Translations under genes and position numbers: made by a program
From: Roseovarius nitratireducens
GTDB taxonomy: Bacteria; Pseudomonadota; Alphaproteobacteria; Rhodobacterales; Rhodobacteraceae
Direction of reading: 5' to 3'
Assembly: GCF_002925845.1 (NCBI RefSeq)
Contig: NZ_PDNI01000030.1
Location: 5,001 to 65,012, forward strand
DNA: 60,012 nucleotides
Part shown: piece by piece, positions 36,012 through 45,673 of the stretch
Numbering within the stretch: position 1 is the first letter of the stretch
How the letters are laid out: the number at the start of each line of letters is the position of its first letter
Notes under the pieces: model-generated
What the model saw: the letters and a program-made list of their open reading frames with translations, nothing else
What the model was told of the DNA's origin: nothing
The model's database searches: none

Positions 36012-36134
36012 GCGGTTTTCCGCGACAAGCCCATCAGCGGCGTGCTCAACACCTGGTCCGAACTCAACACCCGCCATTCGCATTTCCGCGAGCGCGTCTA
36101 GGACGTGAAGCGCGGCGCGGCGCAAGGGCCAACT
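36012..36134 (+). pseudogene. Scrap of an IlvD/Edd-family dehydratase
   Basis: The forward frame reads FRDKPISGVLNTWSELN, then TRHSHFRERV, a TAG stop at 36099-36101, and DVKRGAAQG. The order FxxKPxxGxxNTWSELxxxxxHFRxxxxxVKRG is the conserved N-terminal region of dihydroxy-acid dehydratase-like proteins. The stop and loss of everything after show a decayed gene fragment. Confidence 0.55.
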
Positions 36135-36267
36135 CACCTGCACCCTGCACATGGATGACGGCGATACCGACGCGGCGGGCGTAGCGGTATCGGCCGGGCC
36201 ATCGCGAGGCTCCTGAGCAAGCCAATGCCGTGTGGTCAACGGCCTGCATCGCCGTTACGTTTCCGCC

Positions 36268-36753
36268 ATGGCACAGCTTCTCATTGTCTATCACTCGCGC
36301 ACCGGTGGCAGCCAGCAGATGGCAGAGGCGGCCTTTGATGCCGCCCGTGACGAGACGGAGACATCGCTCAAACCAGCCGATCAGGCCGGGCCGGATGACC
36401 TTCTGGCTGCCGATGGCTATCTCTTCTGCGCCCCGGAAAACCTGGCCGCTCTCTCCGGCGTGATGAAGGACTTCTTCGATCGCTGCTATTACCCGGTTCT
36501 GGGCCGGATCGAGGGGCGTGCCTATGCCCAGATGGTCTGCGCCGGGTCGGACGGGGAAAACGCCGCTCGCCAGACGGCCCGCATCGCGCAGGGCTGGCGG
36601 CTTCGCCCGGTTCAGGACCCGCTGATCATCTGCACGCACGCCCAGACCCCCGAGGCAATCCTTGCGCCCAAGACCATCCCGGAGAACGAGCTCGCACAAT
36701 GCCGCGATATCGGTCAGGCGCTGGCCGCCGGTCTGGCAATGGGGATGTTTTGA
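36268..36753 (+). CDS. Flavodoxin-like NAD(P)H-dependent oxidoreductase
   Basis: 161 residues from the ATG at 36268. Opens AQLLIVYHSRTGGSQQMAEA, the phosphate-binding loop of the flavodoxin fold (S-R-T-G-G-S), and GYLFCAPENLAALSGVMKDFFDRCYYPVLG gives the isoalloxazine loop of WrbA-like and NADPH-FMN reductases. Binds FMN in the cytoplasm and carries electrons or reduces quinones. Single gene, with no partner close by. Confidence 0.85.
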   Translation: MAQLLIVYHSRTGGSQQMAEAAFDAARDETETSLKPADQAGPDDLLAADGYLFCAPENLAALSGVMKDFFDRCYYPVLGRIEGRAYAQMVCAGSDGENAARQTARIAQGWRLRPVQDPLIICTHAQTPEAILAPKTIPENELAQCRDIGQALAAGLAMGMF

Positions 36754-37200
36754 GCGGGAATGGCGTTGACTGGAGACGCTGACCGCCTCTGGAAATCATC
36801 CCTGCTGTTTCTCGACAAAATGGGATCAGGCAGGGGGCGGCTGAATCGGTACGTCCTTGAAACCATGTAACTGTCAGATGTGAGCCAACTCTGAAGAACA
36901 GCCAAGCGCAACACGCAATCCCCCCTGCCCGTGCGCCACCAAAGGCGCGCGGGCAGGGTTCGAATCGATGTAGCCGACTATGCGTCGGACCGTTTCACCG
37001 CGTTGCCGCGCAAAAACGGGGCGTCCGCACACAGAGCACTAATGTGCCGACCACGTTCGCGAAAAGCGTCCGGGTTGGCAGCCTCGTTGACGCCAAGCGA
37101 TCACACGATCAAGCTGTGGAACTTTAGAACTATACTAGCTCGACCTGCTGTCCGCGGAACCGGCAGCCGCTCAGTCTCTACCTTGGAAAAATCCGGGCGC
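36754..37200. other. 447-bp non-coding gap with one strong hairpin
   Basis: Between the flavodoxin-like gene and the 3' end of pgeF. No open frame with family resemblance. Contains a 15-bp near-perfect hairpin (36923-36958). The rest shows nothing I can name. Confidence 0.5.
36923..36958. terminator. Strong hairpin between convergent genes
   Basis: CCCTGCCCGTGCGCC pairs with GGCGCGCGGGCAGGG (14 of 15, one G-T) around a 6-base loop. No T-run on either side. The placement between the convergent flavodoxin-like and pgeF genes fits a bidirectional terminator. Confidence 0.5.
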
Positions 37201-37956
37201 TCACAGCCGGATCGCCGAAATGAGCCGCCCGTAATCTGCCTCGCCCGCGTGGGTGGCGCGGCGGTAGGAGTAGAAGCGATTTGGGTCGGCATAGGTGCAG
37301 TGGCGGGTCCATTCTGCGTGCCCTGCCCCGGCCCGGCGCAAGCGCCAGAGCCCGTAGCCCGGCAGGTCGAAGAGATAGCGGTCGCCTTCGCCATTGGCGA
37401 AGAAGCGCGCGCTCTCGGGATCGTCGGCCATGAAATCCTCGAGCAGGTCGGGGCCGACCTCGTAATTGCGCTGGCTGATCGACGGGCCGATGACCGCGGC
37501 GATGCGGCCCCGCTCCGCGCCCAGCGCCTCCATCGCGTCGAGCGTCGCCTCCAGCACGCCGTCGCGCGCCCCGCGCCAGCCCGCATGGGCGGCCCCGATC
37601 ACGCCTGCCTCAGCGTCGGCGAACAGCACAGGCTGGCAATCCGCGGTCAGGACGGCGAGCGCGAGGCCGGGGGTGGCGGTGACGATGGCATCGGCGCGCG
37701 GACGCAGGCCGAGCGGGGCAGCGACGCTCACCACATCGGCGGAATGCACCTGGTGAACGGTCACGAGATGGTCCGGCGCGACCTGCATAGCGTCGGCCAC
37801 GCGGGCGCGGTTGATGGTGACGATCTCGCTTTGGTCCGACGAGCCGGGGCCACAGTTGAGGCCCGAGAATATCCCCGAGGACGCCCCGCCCCGCCGGGTA
37901 AAGAACCCGTGATGCAGGGGGGCGAGTGCGTCGGCGGTGATGATCTCCAGTGTCAT
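37201..37956 (-). CDS. pgeF: Peptidoglycan editing factor PgeF (YfiH, multicopper-like laccase domain)
   Basis: 251 residues. The metal-site residues of the family are present: VHQVHSADVV (His, about 70), LTADCQPVLF (Cys, about 106) and GAAHAGWRG (His, about 123). PgeF hydrolyses L-Ser-containing UDP-MurNAc so that only L-Ala enters peptidoglycan. Last of three coupled genes: its ATG overlaps the stop of the MidA-type methyltransferase (ATGA), which overlaps lgt in the same way. The order lgt-MidA-pgeF is common in Rhodobacterales. Confidence 0.92.
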   Translation of the reverse strand: MTLEIITADALAPLHHGFFTRRGGASSGIFSGLNCGPGSSDQSEIVTINRARVADAMQVAPDHLVTVHQVHSADVVSVAAPLGLRPRADAIVTATPGLALAVLTADCQPVLFADAEAGVIGAAHAGWRGARDGVLEATLDAMEALGAERGRIAAVIGPSISQRNYEVGPDLLEDFMADDPESARFFANGEGDRYLFDLPGYGLWRLRRAGAGHAEWTRHCTYADPNRFYSYRRATHAGEADYGRLISAIRL

Positions 37957-39017
37957 GGGTCCAGTCCGGGTGGCGGCGCCGCGCCGGGCGGCATGAGGCC
38001 CAGCACCTTGAAGAGCGTCCCCATTTCATCCGCGCCGGTCAAGCGGCGAAATGCGGCCATGTGGCTGTCGAGTGCCCCGCCCGAAAGCCCCTGCGCCAGC
38101 GCCTCGGCCCGCGCGCCGATGCCGAGCCGCGCGAGGAACGTGCCCTGCGGGCAGAGGCGGGAGTACGCGGCCGGGGTGGCGGCCAGCGCCAGCGCCTCGA
38201 AATCCACATGCGCGGTGAGGTCGGCCTCGCCGGGGGCGGCGAGAGGATCGGTGGGCGCATGGCCCGCCACCGCCTGAAACGTATCGCCCAGCGAGCGCCA
38301 GTCGCCGTAATCCACGATCAGCGCCGCGCCGCCCCTGTCCGCGACCCGCGCGCCGATCTCCGCGGCGATGACGGTGCCGGGCGCGCAGGTCTCGACGATA
38401 TCGCCCTCGGACGTATCCCCGAGGCGATGATCGAGTTCCGGGCGCGGAGCCTCGGGCCCGAGGCCGAGCGAAAGGCCGTCTCCTTCCAGCCCGACCACCC
38501 TCTCGCGCCAGCCGGTGCCGGACCGCTGAAACTGCCGGATCGGCAGGGCGTCGAAGAATTCGTTGGCGACGAGATAGAGGGGCATGTCCGGCAGATCCTC
38601 AACCCTGTCGCACCAGGTCACATCGCCACGTCCGAGAGTCGCCGCCTGCGCCGTGCGCAGGGTCGGCGAGGTCTCGACAAGGTGCAGGCGCAGCGCATCG
38701 TGAAAGCCGGGCACGCCGCGCGTCGCGCGCAGCAGGTCGGCCATCAGCGTGCCGCGACCGGGGCCAAGCTCTGCCAGCACGAAGGGCGCGGGCGCGCCCT
38801 GGTCCAGCCAGCATTGCGCGAGGCAGAGGCCCACAAGTTCGCCGAACATCTGGCTGATTTCCGGCGCGGTGACGAAATCCCCGCTCGCACCGAACGGATC
38901 GCGACTGGCGTAATAGCCGTGCTCAGGATGCATCAGGCAGGCGGCCATGTATTCGCCTAGGCTCATCGGCCCGGTGGCCGCGATCTGCGTGGCAAGCTGC
39001 GCGGCAAGCGGCGTCAT
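37953..39017 (-). CDS. MidA/NDUFAF7-type class I SAM-dependent methyltransferase
   Basis: 354 residues from the ATG at 39017, which overlaps the lgt stop; the long open frame upstream lies inside lgt. Hallmarks are [41 protein letters not shown] and motif [17 protein letters not shown]. The mitochondrial homologue symmetrically dimethylates an arginine of complex I subunit NDUFS2; the bacterial role is presumed similar but unproven. Coupled to pgeF downstream. Confidence 0.92.
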   Translation of the reverse strand: MTPLAAQLATQIAATGPMSLGEYMAACLMHPEHGYYASRDPFGASGDFVTAPEISQMFGELVGLCLAQCWLDQGAPAPFVLAELGPGRGTLMADLLRATRGVPGFHDALRLHLVETSPTLRTAQAATLGRGDVTWCDRVEDLPDMPLYLVANEFFDALPIRQFQRSGTGWRERVVGLEGDGLSLGLGPEAPRPELDHRLGDTSEGDIVETCAPGTVIAAEIGARVADRGGAALIVDYGDWRSLGDTFQAVAGHAPTDPLAAPGEADLTAHVDFEALALAATPAAYSRLCPQGTFLARLGIGARAEALAQGLSGGALDSHMAAFRRLTGADEMGTLFKVLGLMPPGAAPPPGLDP

Positions 39018-39913
39018 GTTGGTCGTGTCCGCCCGCGCCGCCGCGCCCAAAGCACCATGCCAAGCCCGAAGGCGATCATCGGAAGCGACAGCGCCTGCCC
39101 CATCGTCAGCCCGTAGCCATCCACATGAAAGGCCAGCCCCAGCGGATTGCCGGGCGAGACAAATTGCGCGTCCGGCTGGCGCACGAACTCGACGAGAAAG
39201 CGCGCGGCCCCGTAGCCCGCAAAGAACACACCCGTGAGCGTGCCGGGCAGGCGCAGCGCACCCCGGCGCCAGCCCAGCCACAGCAGCACCGCCCCGAGGA
39301 TCAGCCCCTCGAGCGCCGCCTCGTAAAGTTGCGAGGGGTGGCGCGCACAAAGCCCCACGACGCCCGCGCAATCCTGCGCCGCCGCACCCGGAAATATCAC
39401 GCCCCAGGGCAGGTCGGTGGCCCGCCCCCACAACTCGGCATTGATGAAATTCGCGATCCGGCCCAGCAGGAGGCCCACCGGCGTCACCATGCACAGCGCA
39501 TCCGCCACCGACACCCAGTTGATGCCACGCGACCGCGAGAACAGCACCACCGCGAGAACGACACCCAATAGCCCGCCGTGAAACGCCATGCCCCCCTGCC
39601 AGACCTGCAGGATCTGGGCAGGGTTCGCGAGGTAATACCCCGGCTGATAGAACAGCACGTATCCAAGCCGCCCGCCCAGGATCACGCCCAGGATCACCCA
39701 GGTGAGCAGGTCCTCCACATCCTTTGGCTCCATCGGCGCGCGGTCACCGGGCCACAGCACCGGTCGGCGCGTCGATGCCACCACGATCCGCCAGCCGATG
39801 ACGATGCCCGCGATATAGGCCAGCGCATACCAGCGCAGTGCAAATTCCATGCCGAAGAGCGTGATCGACACGATCTCGGGGCTGATATCGGGGAATGGTA
39901 TCGCGGCCTGCAT
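39014..39913 (-). CDS. lgt: Prolipoprotein diacylglyceryl transferase
   Basis: 299 residues with about seven membrane helices. Family elements are [16 protein letters not shown] near the N-terminus, [20 protein letters not shown] around residue 150 (catalytic Arg and Asn region), and [12 protein letters not shown] (conserved His) near 205. Transfers diacylglycerol from phosphatidylglycerol to the lipobox Cys of prolipoproteins at the inner membrane. First of the coupled lgt-MidA-pgeF group; the divergent BMFP gene starts 98 bp away. Confidence 0.95.
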   Translation of the reverse strand: MQAAIPFPDISPEIVSITLFGMEFALRWYALAYIAGIVIGWRIVVASTRRPVLWPGDRAPMEPKDVEDLLTWVILGVILGGRLGYVLFYQPGYYLANPAQILQVWQGGMAFHGGLLGVVLAVVLFSRSRGINWVSVADALCMVTPVGLLLGRIANFINAELWGRATDLPWGVIFPGAAAQDCAGVVGLCARHPSQLYEAALEGLILGAVLLWLGWRRGALRLPGTLTGVFFAGYGAARFLVEFVRQPDAQFVSPGNPLGLAFHVDGYGLTMGQALSLPMIAFGLGMVLWARRRGRTRPT

Positions 39914-40011
39914 ATGCGTCTCTGTGCCTCTCGCCCGCGGGGAAAGTCAACCTTGTGATCCGGGGTATGGGGGCCATATACACGGAGGAGTGAAAACGCC
40001 GGAGGCAAGCG

Positions 40012-40257
40012 ATGCAGACGCGAAACAAGGTGCTCGACGATCTGAGCCAGTTGATGACCAACGCGATGGGCGTGGCGCAAGGCGCGCGGACCGAGGCCGA
40101 GACGGCGATGAAGTCGCTGATCGACCGGTGGCTGGCCGAGCGCGACTTCGTCACCCGCGAGGAATTCGACGCGGTGCGCGCGATGGCACAGAAAGCGCGC
40201 GAGGAGAACGAGGCGCTCAAGGCGCGCATCGAGGCGCTGGAAAAGCGCGACGCTTAA
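40012..40257 (+). CDS. BMFP-domain accessory protein (UbiK-like)
   Basis: 81 residues with GGAGG just upstream. Almost entirely helical, with a C-terminal coiled coil (VRAMAQKAREENEALKARIE). Starts MQTRNKVLDDLSQLMTNAMG and has the WLAERDFVTREEFDAV turn typical of the membrane fusogenic BMFP family. The E. coli relative assists ubiquinone synthesis. Likely membrane-associated and trimeric (family). A palindromic operator begins 12 bp after its stop. Confidence 0.85.
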   Translation: MQTRNKVLDDLSQLMTNAMGVAQGARTEAETAMKSLIDRWLAERDFVTREEFDAVRAMAQKAREENEALKARIEALEKRDA

Positions 40258-40268
40258 CAACGGCACCT

Positions 40269-40280
40269 TTGTGATCACAA
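40269..40280. promoter_or_regulatory. TTGTGATCACAA palindrome upstream of sdh, site 1
   Basis: Perfect 12-bp palindrome 12 bp after the BMFP gene stop. Its centre is 101 bp from site 2 (close to whole turns of the helix). Candidate binding site for an unknown sdh regulator. Confidence 0.6.
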
Positions 40281-40369
40281 GCGCGCGCCACTTGCGGCAT
40301 TGCCCGTGGGCGATACGGCGATTCCAATGACTTGCCCAAACAATGAGTCGCCACGCGATGCGCGGCAAA

Positions 40370-40381
40370 TTGTGATCACAC
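40370..40381. promoter_or_regulatory. TTGTGATCACAC palindrome upstream of sdh, site 2
   Basis: Eleven of twelve positions match site 1. Centre 20 bp from site 3. Confidence 0.6.
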
Positions 40382-40389
40382 GGGATTTT

Positions 40390-40401
40390 ACGTGATCACA
40401 A
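40390..40401. promoter_or_regulatory. ACGTGATCACAA palindrome upstream of sdh, site 3
   Basis: The right half matches site 1 exactly; the left half differs at two positions. It lies just upstream of a possible -35 at 40413, the position expected of an activator, though it could also block the polymerase. Confidence 0.6.
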
Positions 40402-40412
40402 ACAGCTATTTT

Positions 40413-40441
40413 TTGCGACGAATCGACCGTATCGGGCTAAT
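40413..40441 (+). promoter_or_regulatory. Possible sdhC promoter
   Basis: TTGCGA (40413-40418), 17-bp spacer, GCTAAT (40436-40441): four of six matches to each sigma-70 hexamer. Leaves a leader of about 90 bp to sdhC. Weak evidence. Confidence 0.35.
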
Positions 40442-40538
40442 TCCTCTTTGTAACAGGTGACAGCGGCGGCAAAACCCTGCAAAACGGGAACAGCCAGAGC
40501 AGGCCCCGTGCCGCCGCCGAACATCAAGGAGGTCCCCC

Positions 40539-40922
40539 ATGGCCGAGTCCACAGAGGTTGAACGCCCGCTTTCCCCTCATCTGCAAATCTACCGTCCACA
40601 AATGACCTCGATCAGCTCGATCCTCACGCGGATCACCGGCAACGCACTGATCGTGGCGGCGGCGCTGATCATCTGGTGGCTCCTCGCCGCCGCAACCTCC
40701 GAGAGTTATTTCGCCACCGCCGACGCGGTACTGACCTCGTGGTTCGGTGACCTTGTGCTGACGCTGTCGCTCTGGGCGGTGTGGTATCACTACCTTGCAG
40801 GGCTGCGGCATCTCTATTTCGACGCGGGCAAGGGGCTCGAGATCGAAACGGCGGAGCGCCTCGGCTGGGCCTGCGTCATCGGCTCGGTCGTGCTCACCGT
40901 AATCACGTTGCTTCTGGTCTGA
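40539..40922 (+). CDS. sdhC: Succinate dehydrogenase cytochrome b556 subunit
   Basis: 127 residues with AAGGAGG before the ATG. Starts with the conserved RPLSPHLQIYRPQMTSISSI and has three membrane helices. WYHYLAGLRHLYFD (about 85-98) provides the His that ligates heme b, and TSISSILTRITG is the quinone-side Ser/Arg region. Anchors complex II in the inner membrane and binds ubiquinone with SdhD. First of four genes with gaps of about 10 bp. Confidence 0.95.
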   Translation: MAESTEVERPLSPHLQIYRPQMTSISSILTRITGNALIVAAALIIWWLLAAATSESYFATADAVLTSWFGDLVLTLSLWAVWYHYLAGLRHLYFDAGKGLEIETAERLGWACVIGSVVLTVITLLLV

Positions 40923-40932
40923 GGAGGGAAAC

Positions 40933-41304
40933 ATGCGCTATCTCACCGCACGCAAACGCGCCGAAGGCAAGGGCGCGTCAGGCACCGGAACCGAGCATTT
41001 CTGGTACATGAAGATGAGCGGCGTGGGCCTCGCGCTCATCATCCCCGTCTTCCTCGTGGCCTTCGGGCGTGCCGTCGGCGGCACCCGCGAGGAGGTGCTC
41101 GCCACCTTCACGCATCCCGCGATGGCCCTCCTGACCGGCCTTGTGATCTTCTTCGGGCTTCGCCATTTCGCGGGCGGGGCACAGACCATGATCGAGGATT
41201 ACACCCACGGCAGCACCCGCCGCGCGCTAATCATCTTTACCACCATCCTGAGTTACGGGCTGATCGCCACCGGGCTCTTCGCCCTTGCCAAGATCGCGCT
41301 GTGA
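40933..41304 (+). CDS. sdhD: Succinate dehydrogenase hydrophobic membrane anchor subunit
   Basis: 123 residues and three membrane helices. Starts MRYLTARKRAEGKGASGTGT and has HFWYMKMSGVGLALIIP, then FGLRHFAGGAQTMIEDYTHG, where the His is the second heme ligand and the Asp-Tyr pair is at the quinone site (family). Sits 10 bp after sdhC with AGGAGGG in the gap and 12 bp before sdhA. No departure from family length. Confidence 0.93.
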   Translation: MRYLTARKRAEGKGASGTGTEHFWYMKMSGVGLALIIPVFLVAFGRAVGGTREEVLATFTHPAMALLTGLVIFFGLRHFAGGAQTMIEDYTHGSTRRALIIFTTILSYGLIATGLFALAKIAL

Positions 41305-41316
41305 GGAACTGACATT

Positions 41317-43119
41317 ATGGCCGCATACGAATACGAGACGCATGATTACGACGTGGTAGTTGTGGGCGCCGGCGGTGCCGGGCTGCGCGCGACGCTGGGG
41401 ATGGCCGAACAGGGGCTGCGAACCGCCTGCGTGACCAAGGTGTTCCCGACCCGCTCGCACACCGTGGCCGCACAAGGTGGCATCGCCGCGAGCCTGGGCA
41501 ACATGGGCCCGGATAGCTGGCAGTGGCACATGTACGACACCGTCAAGGGATCGGACTGGCTGGGCGATACCGACGCGATGGAATATCTCGCGCGCGAGGC
41601 CCCCAAGGCGGTCTATGAGCTGGAGCATTACGGCGTGCCGTTTTCCCGCACCGAGGAGGGCAAGATCTATCAGCGCCCCTTCGGCGGCCACACGACCGAG
41701 TTCGGCGAGGGCCCCCCGGTGCAGCGCACCTGCGCCGCCGCCGACCGCACCGGCCACGCCATCCTGCACACGCTCTACGGTCAGAGCCTCAAGGAAAAGG
41801 CCGAGTTCTACATCGAGTATTTCGCCATCGACCTGATCATGACCGACGGCGCCTGCACCGGCGTGGTGTGCTGGAAGCTCGATGACGGCACGATGCATGT
41901 GTTCAACGCCAAGATGGTGGTGCTGGCCACCGGCGGCTATGGCCGGGCCTATTTCAACTGCACCTCGGCGCATACCTGCACCGGCGACGGCAACGGCATG
42001 GTGGCGCGCGCCGGGCTGCCGCTTCAGGATATGGAGTTCGTGCAGTTCCATCCCACCGGGGTTTATGGACCGGGGATGCTGATCACCGAGGGCGCGCGCG
42101 GCGAGGGCGGGTATCTCACCAATTCCGAGGGCGAGCGTTTCATGGAGCGCTATGCGCCCAATTACAAGGATCTGGCGCCGCGCGACTATGTCAGCCGCTG
42201 CATGACGATGGAAATCCGCGAGGGGCGCGGCGTGGGCAAGGAGAGCGATCATATCCACCTCAACCTGAGCCACCTGCCGCCCGAGGCGCTGCAACTGCGG
42301 CTGCCGGGGATTTCGGAAACGGCGAAGATTTTCGCCGATGTCGATGTCACCAAGGAACCGATCCCGGTGCTGCCCACCGTGCATTACAACATGGGCGGCA
42401 TCCCGGCGAATTACTGGGGCGAGGTGATCAACCCGACCAAGGACGACCCGCATGCCGTGGTCCCCGGCCTGATGGCCGTGGGCGAGGCCGCCTGCGCAAG
42501 CGTGCATGGCGCGAACCGCCTGGGCTCCAACTCTCTGATTGACCTCGTGGTGTTCGGTCGCGCCGCCGCCATCCGCGCGGGCAAGGTGGTGGACGCCGAA
42601 AGCGCCGTGCCGGCAACCAACAAGGCCGAGGTCGACCGCGCGCTCGACCGTTTCGACAAGCTGCGCCATGCCGATGGCGCGGTGCCGACCGCCGATCTGC
42701 GGCTGGAGATGCAGCGCACCATGCAGGCCGACGCCGCCGTCTTCCGCACCTCCGAGACGCTGGCCAACGGTGTCGAGAAGATGAAGGGTGTGGCCGCCAA
42801 GGTGGCCGATCTCAAGGTCACCGACCGCAGCCTCGTCTGGAACTCGGACCTGATGGAGACGCTGGAGCTGACCAACCTGATGCCCTGCGCGCTCTCCACG
42901 ATCTTCGGTGCCGAGGCCCGGCACGAGAGCCGTGGCGCCCACGCGCACGAGGATCACCCCAAGCGCGACGACAAGAAATGGCGCGTGCACACGATCGCGC
43001 GGATCGGCGAGACGGATGTGGACCTCAGCTATCGCCCGATCATCGAGGACCCGATCACCCCCGAGGACGCCGGCGGCATCAGCCTCAAGAAGATCGCGCC
43101 CAAAGAGCGCACGTTCTAA
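41317..43119 (+). CDS. sdhA: Succinate dehydrogenase flavoprotein subunit
   Basis: 600 residues, full length. [16 protein letters not shown] (about 12) binds the FAD ADP part; [16 protein letters not shown] (about 46-60) contains the His that bonds FAD covalently. [20 protein letters not shown] (about 245) and the [19 protein letters not shown] stretch (about 395) shape the succinate site. Oxidises succinate to fumarate in the TCA cycle and passes electrons to SdhB. Fourth-from-last position in the operon is unaltered, with no internal stops. Confidence 0.97.
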   Translation: MAAYEYETHDYDVVVVGAGGAGLRATLGMAEQGLRTACVTKVFPTRSHTVAAQGGIAASLGNMGPDSWQWHMYDTVKGSDWLGDTDAMEYLAREAPKAVYELEHYGVPFSRTEEGKIYQRPFGGHTTEFGEGPPVQRTCAAADRTGHAILHTLYGQSLKEKAEFYIEYFAIDLIMTDGACTGVVCWKLDDGTMHVFNAKMVVLATGGYGRAYFNCTSAHTCTGDGNGMVARAGLPLQDMEFVQFHPTGVYGPGMLITEGARGEGGYLTNSEGERFMERYAPNYKDLAPRDYVSRCMTMEIREGRGVGKESDHIHLNLSHLPPEALQLRLPGISETAKIFADVDVTKEPIPVLPTVHYNMGGIPANYWGEVINPTKDDPHAVVPGLMAVGEAACASVHGANRLGSNSLIDLVVFGRAAAIRAGKVVDAESAVPATNKAEVDRALDRFDKLRHADGAVPTADLRLEMQRTMQADAAVFRTSETLANGVEKMKGVAAKVADLKVTDRSLVWNSDLMETLELTNLMPCALSTIFGAEARHESRGAHAHEDHPKRDDKKWRVHTIARIGETDVDLSYRPIIEDPITPEDAGGISLKKIAPKERTF

Positions 43120-43130
43120 GGAGACGGATC

Positions 43131-43910
43131 ATGGTTCAATTCACCCTGCCCAAGAATTCCAAGATCACCACCGGCAAGACGTGGCCCAAGCCCGAGGGCG
43201 CGAGCAATGCACGCAAGTTCCAGATCTACCGCTGGAATCCGGATGACGGGCAGAACCCGCGGGTGGACACCTATTTCGTCGATCTCGACGATTGCGGGCC
43301 GATGGTTCTGGATGCGCTCATCTACATCAAGAACAAGATCGACCCGACGCTGACCTTTCGCCGCTCCTGCCGCGAGGGGATTTGCGGGTCGTGCGCGATG
43401 AATATCGACGGGATCAACACGCTGGCCTGCATCTACGGCATGGACGAGATCAAGGGCGACGTGAAGATCTATCCCCTACCGCATATGCCGGTGGTCAAGG
43501 ACCTGCTCCCCGACCTCACGCATTTCTACGCGCAGCACGAGAGCATCATGCCGTGGCTGGAGACCAAGACCAATCGGCCCGCGAAGGAGTGGAAACAGTC
43601 GATCGAAGATCGCGAAAAGCTCGACGGGCTATACGAATGCGTGATGTGCGCCTGCTGCTCGACCTCGTGCCCGTCCTACTGGTGGAATGGCGACAAGTAT
43701 CTTGGACCCGCCGCCCTCCTGCATGCCTATCGCTGGATCATCGACAGCCGCGACGAGGCCACCGGCGAGCGGCTGGATGACCTGGAAGACCCGTTCAAGC
43801 TCTACCGCTGCCACACGATCATGAACTGCACCAAGACCTGCCCCAAGGGCCTCAACCCCGCCAAGGCGATTGCAGAGATCAAGAAGATGATGGTCGACCG
43901 GCACGTGTGA
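43131..43910 (+). CDS. sdhB: Succinate dehydrogenase iron-sulfur subunit
   Basis: 259 residues; AAGGAGACGG precedes the ATG. An N-terminal ferredoxin domain carries CREGICGSC (about 80) and a downstream Cys for the 2Fe-2S cluster. The C-terminal domain has [16 protein letters not shown] (about 170) and [20 protein letters not shown] (about 230) for the 4Fe-4S and 3Fe-4S clusters. Carries electrons from FAD to ubiquinone. Operon ends here, followed by a strong terminator. Confidence 0.97.
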   Translation: MVQFTLPKNSKITTGKTWPKPEGASNARKFQIYRWNPDDGQNPRVDTYFVDLDDCGPMVLDALIYIKNKIDPTLTFRRSCREGICGSCAMNIDGINTLACIYGMDEIKGDVKIYPLPHMPVVKDLLPDLTHFYAQHESIMPWLETKTNRPAKEWKQSIEDREKLDGLYECVMCACCSTSCPSYWWNGDKYLGPAALLHAYRWIIDSRDEATGERLDDLEDPFKLYRCHTIMNCTKTCPKGLNPAKAIAEIKKMMVDRHV

Positions 43911-43937
43911 ATGGAGCCCGGCAGGCGGGACAAGCAG

Positions 43938-43977
43938 ACAAGAAGACCCCGGGACACGCGCCCCGGGGTCTTCTTGT
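43938..43977 (+). terminator. Intrinsic terminator after sdhB
   Basis: Perfect 16-bp stem (ACAAGAAGACCCCGGG and its complement) around an 8-base loop, 27 bp after the sdhB stop. The 3' arm ends TCTTCTTGT, moderately T-rich. Likely separates sdh from the rhamnose operon. Confidence 0.85.
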
Positions 43978-44062
43978 ATCGCGGCCGCGCATCGTCGCGA
44001 TTGTCGCTTGTCGGCATTTCTGAAATGCTATGCACATTGATGAATGGCGTGATGGACCCTGC

Positions 44063-44626
44063 ATGAAGATCGAACGGACCCCGCTTGATGGCGTTCTGGT
44101 GCTCACGCCCAAGCGGTTTGGCGACAGCCGCGGCTTCTTTTCAGAATCGTGGAGCCGCAGGCGCATGGCCGAGTCGGGCCTTGATATCGATTTCGTGCAG
44201 GACAACCATTCGCTCTCTGCAGAGGTGGGCACCGTGCGGGGCTTGCACTACCAATCCCCGCCCCACGCGCAGGCCAAGCTGGTGCGCTGCGGGCGCGGGC
44301 GGCTTTTCGACGTGGCGGTGGACATCCGCCGCGGCAGCCCCACTTTCGGGCAATGGTTCGGGGCAGAGCTGAGCTTCGGGAACGGGCGGCAGATGCTGAT
44401 CCCCGAAGGTTTCCTGCACGGCTTCGTCACCCGCGAGCCGGAGACCGAGATCATCTACAAGTGCAGCGATTACTACGCGCCCGAGTGCGACGGCGCGGTG
44501 CGCTTCGACGATCCCGATATCGGGATCGACTGGGGCTTGGGTGACGTGGCCCCGATCCTGTCGGACAAGGACGCCGCCGCCCCCGCCTTCGCCGAATTCG
44601 ACTCGCCGTTCGAGTGGAAGGGATAA
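44063..44626 (+). CDS. rfbC: dTDP-4-dehydrorhamnose 3,5-epimerase
   Basis: 187 residues from the ATG at 44063; the frame is open back to 44030 but MKIERTPLDGVLVLTPKRFG is the normal start. Cupin-like fold with FFSESWSR, QDNHSLSAEVGTVRGLHYQ (His base, about 63), VDIRRGSPTFGQW and IPEGFLHGFVT. Third enzyme of the dTDP-L-rhamnose pathway. First gene of the operon rfbC-rfbB-rfbD-rfbA, 3 bp before rfbB, so the product feeds O-antigen or exopolysaccharide synthesis. Confidence 0.96.
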   Translation: MKIERTPLDGVLVLTPKRFGDSRGFFSESWSRRRMAESGLDIDFVQDNHSLSAEVGTVRGLHYQSPPHAQAKLVRCGRGRLFDVAVDIRRGSPTFGQWFGAELSFGNGRQMLIPEGFLHGFVTREPETEIIYKCSDYYAPECDGAVRFDDPDIGIDWGLGDVAPILSDKDAAAPAFAEFDSPFEWKG

Positions 44627-44629
44627 ACC

Positions 44630-45673
44630 ATGCGGCTCCTTGTCACCGGCGGTTGCGGCTTCATCGGATCGGCGGTGGTGCGACTGGCCGTGGCGCGCGG
44701 GCACGAGGTGGTCAACCTCGACGCGCTCACCTACGCCGCCTGCCCCGACAACGTCGCCGAGGTGGCAGACAGCCCGCTCTATACCTTCGAGCACGCCGAT
44801 ATCCGCGACCGCGCGGCGCTCGACCGTATCTTTGCCACCCACGCGCCGGACGCCGTGATGCACCTCGCCGCCGAGAGCCACGTTGACCGCTCCATCGACG
44901 GGCCCGGCACCTTTGTCGAGACCAACATCACCGGCACCTACAACATGCTCGAGACCGCGCGCGCGCATTGGACGAAGGCGGGCAAGCCCGGGGCATACCG
45001 GTTTCACCATATCTCCACCGACGAGGTTTACGGCTCGCTCGGGGCCGAGGGGCAGTTCACCGAAGCCACGCCCTATGACCCGCGCAGCCCTTATTCCGCG
45101 TCCAAGGCGGCCTCCGATCACCTGGTGCGGGCGTGGCACGAAACCTATGGCCTGCCGGTGGTCCTGACCAACTGCTCCAACAATTACGGCCCCTACCATT
45201 TCCCCGAAAAGCTCATCCCGGTGGTGATCCTGAATGCGCTCGCGGGCAAGCCGCTGCCCATCTACGGCGATGGCAGACAGGTGCGCGACTGGCTTTACGT
45301 CGAGGACCACGCCGACGCACTTCTGCTGGTGGTGGAAAAGGGCACGGTGGGGCGCAGCTACAATATCGGCGGCGAGAACGAGCGCAGCAACCTCGAACTG
45401 GTGCGCACGCTCTGCGGCATTCTTGACGAATTGCAGCCCAGGGAGAGCGGCTCCTACGCCGATCAGATCACATTTGTCGCGGATCGTCCGGGCCACGACG
45501 CGCGCTACGCCATCGACCCGGCGCGTATCCGCGAAGAGCTTGGCTGGCGGCCCTCGGTGACCCTTGAAGAAGGGCTGAAACGCACGGTTCTGTGGTTTCT
45601 CGACAACGAGCCGTGGTGGCGCGCGCTTCTGGATCGCGAGGGCGTGGGCACACGGCTGGGGGTGACGGCATGA
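44630..45673 (+). CDS. rfbB: dTDP-glucose 4,6-dehydratase
   Basis: 347 residues. Extended SDR fold: [15 protein letters not shown] (NAD-binding, about 4-17), [12 protein letters not shown] (catalytic Thr/Asp/Glu, about 128), [13 protein letters not shown] (Tyr-xxx-Lys, about 160) and [14 protein letters not shown]. Second enzyme of dTDP-rhamnose synthesis, converting dTDP-glucose to the 4-keto-6-deoxy sugar. Stop overlaps the start of rfbD (ATGA). Confidence 0.97.
   Translation: MRLLVTGGCGFIGSAVVRLAVARGHEVVNLDALTYAACPDNVAEVADSPLYTFEHADIRDRAALDRIFATHAPDAVMHLAAESHVDRSIDGPGTFVETNITGTYNMLETARAHWTKAGKPGAYRFHHISTDEVYGSLGAEGQFTEATPYDPRSPYSASKAASDHLVRAWHETYGLPVVLTNCSNNYGPYHFPEKLIPVVILNALAGKPLPIYGDGRQVRDWLYVEDHADALLLVVEKGTVGRSYNIGGENERSNLELVRTLCGILDELQPRESGSYADQITFVADRPGHDARYAIDPARIREELGWRPSVTLEEGLKRTVLWFLDNEPWWRALLDREGVGTRLGVTA

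Noticed and set aside
33794-36184. 796-codon forward open frame
   Set aside because: Antisense shadow of parE; the reverse strand has all GHKL and TOPRIM motifs.
36938-36970. Possible att copy of the tRNA T-loop (GGTTCGAATC)
   Set aside because: Only the generic TTCGAAT-like stretch matches; the flanking tRNA stem sequence is absent.
39018-39494. N-terminal extension of the MidA-type methyltransferase
   Set aside because: Lies within lgt; the ATGA overlap at 39017 fixes the start.
41227-42990. 587-codon reverse open frame
   Set aside because: Antisense to sdhA, whose motifs are intact on the plus strand.
44141-45496. 451-codon reverse open frame
   Set aside because: Antisense shadow of rfbC and rfbB.
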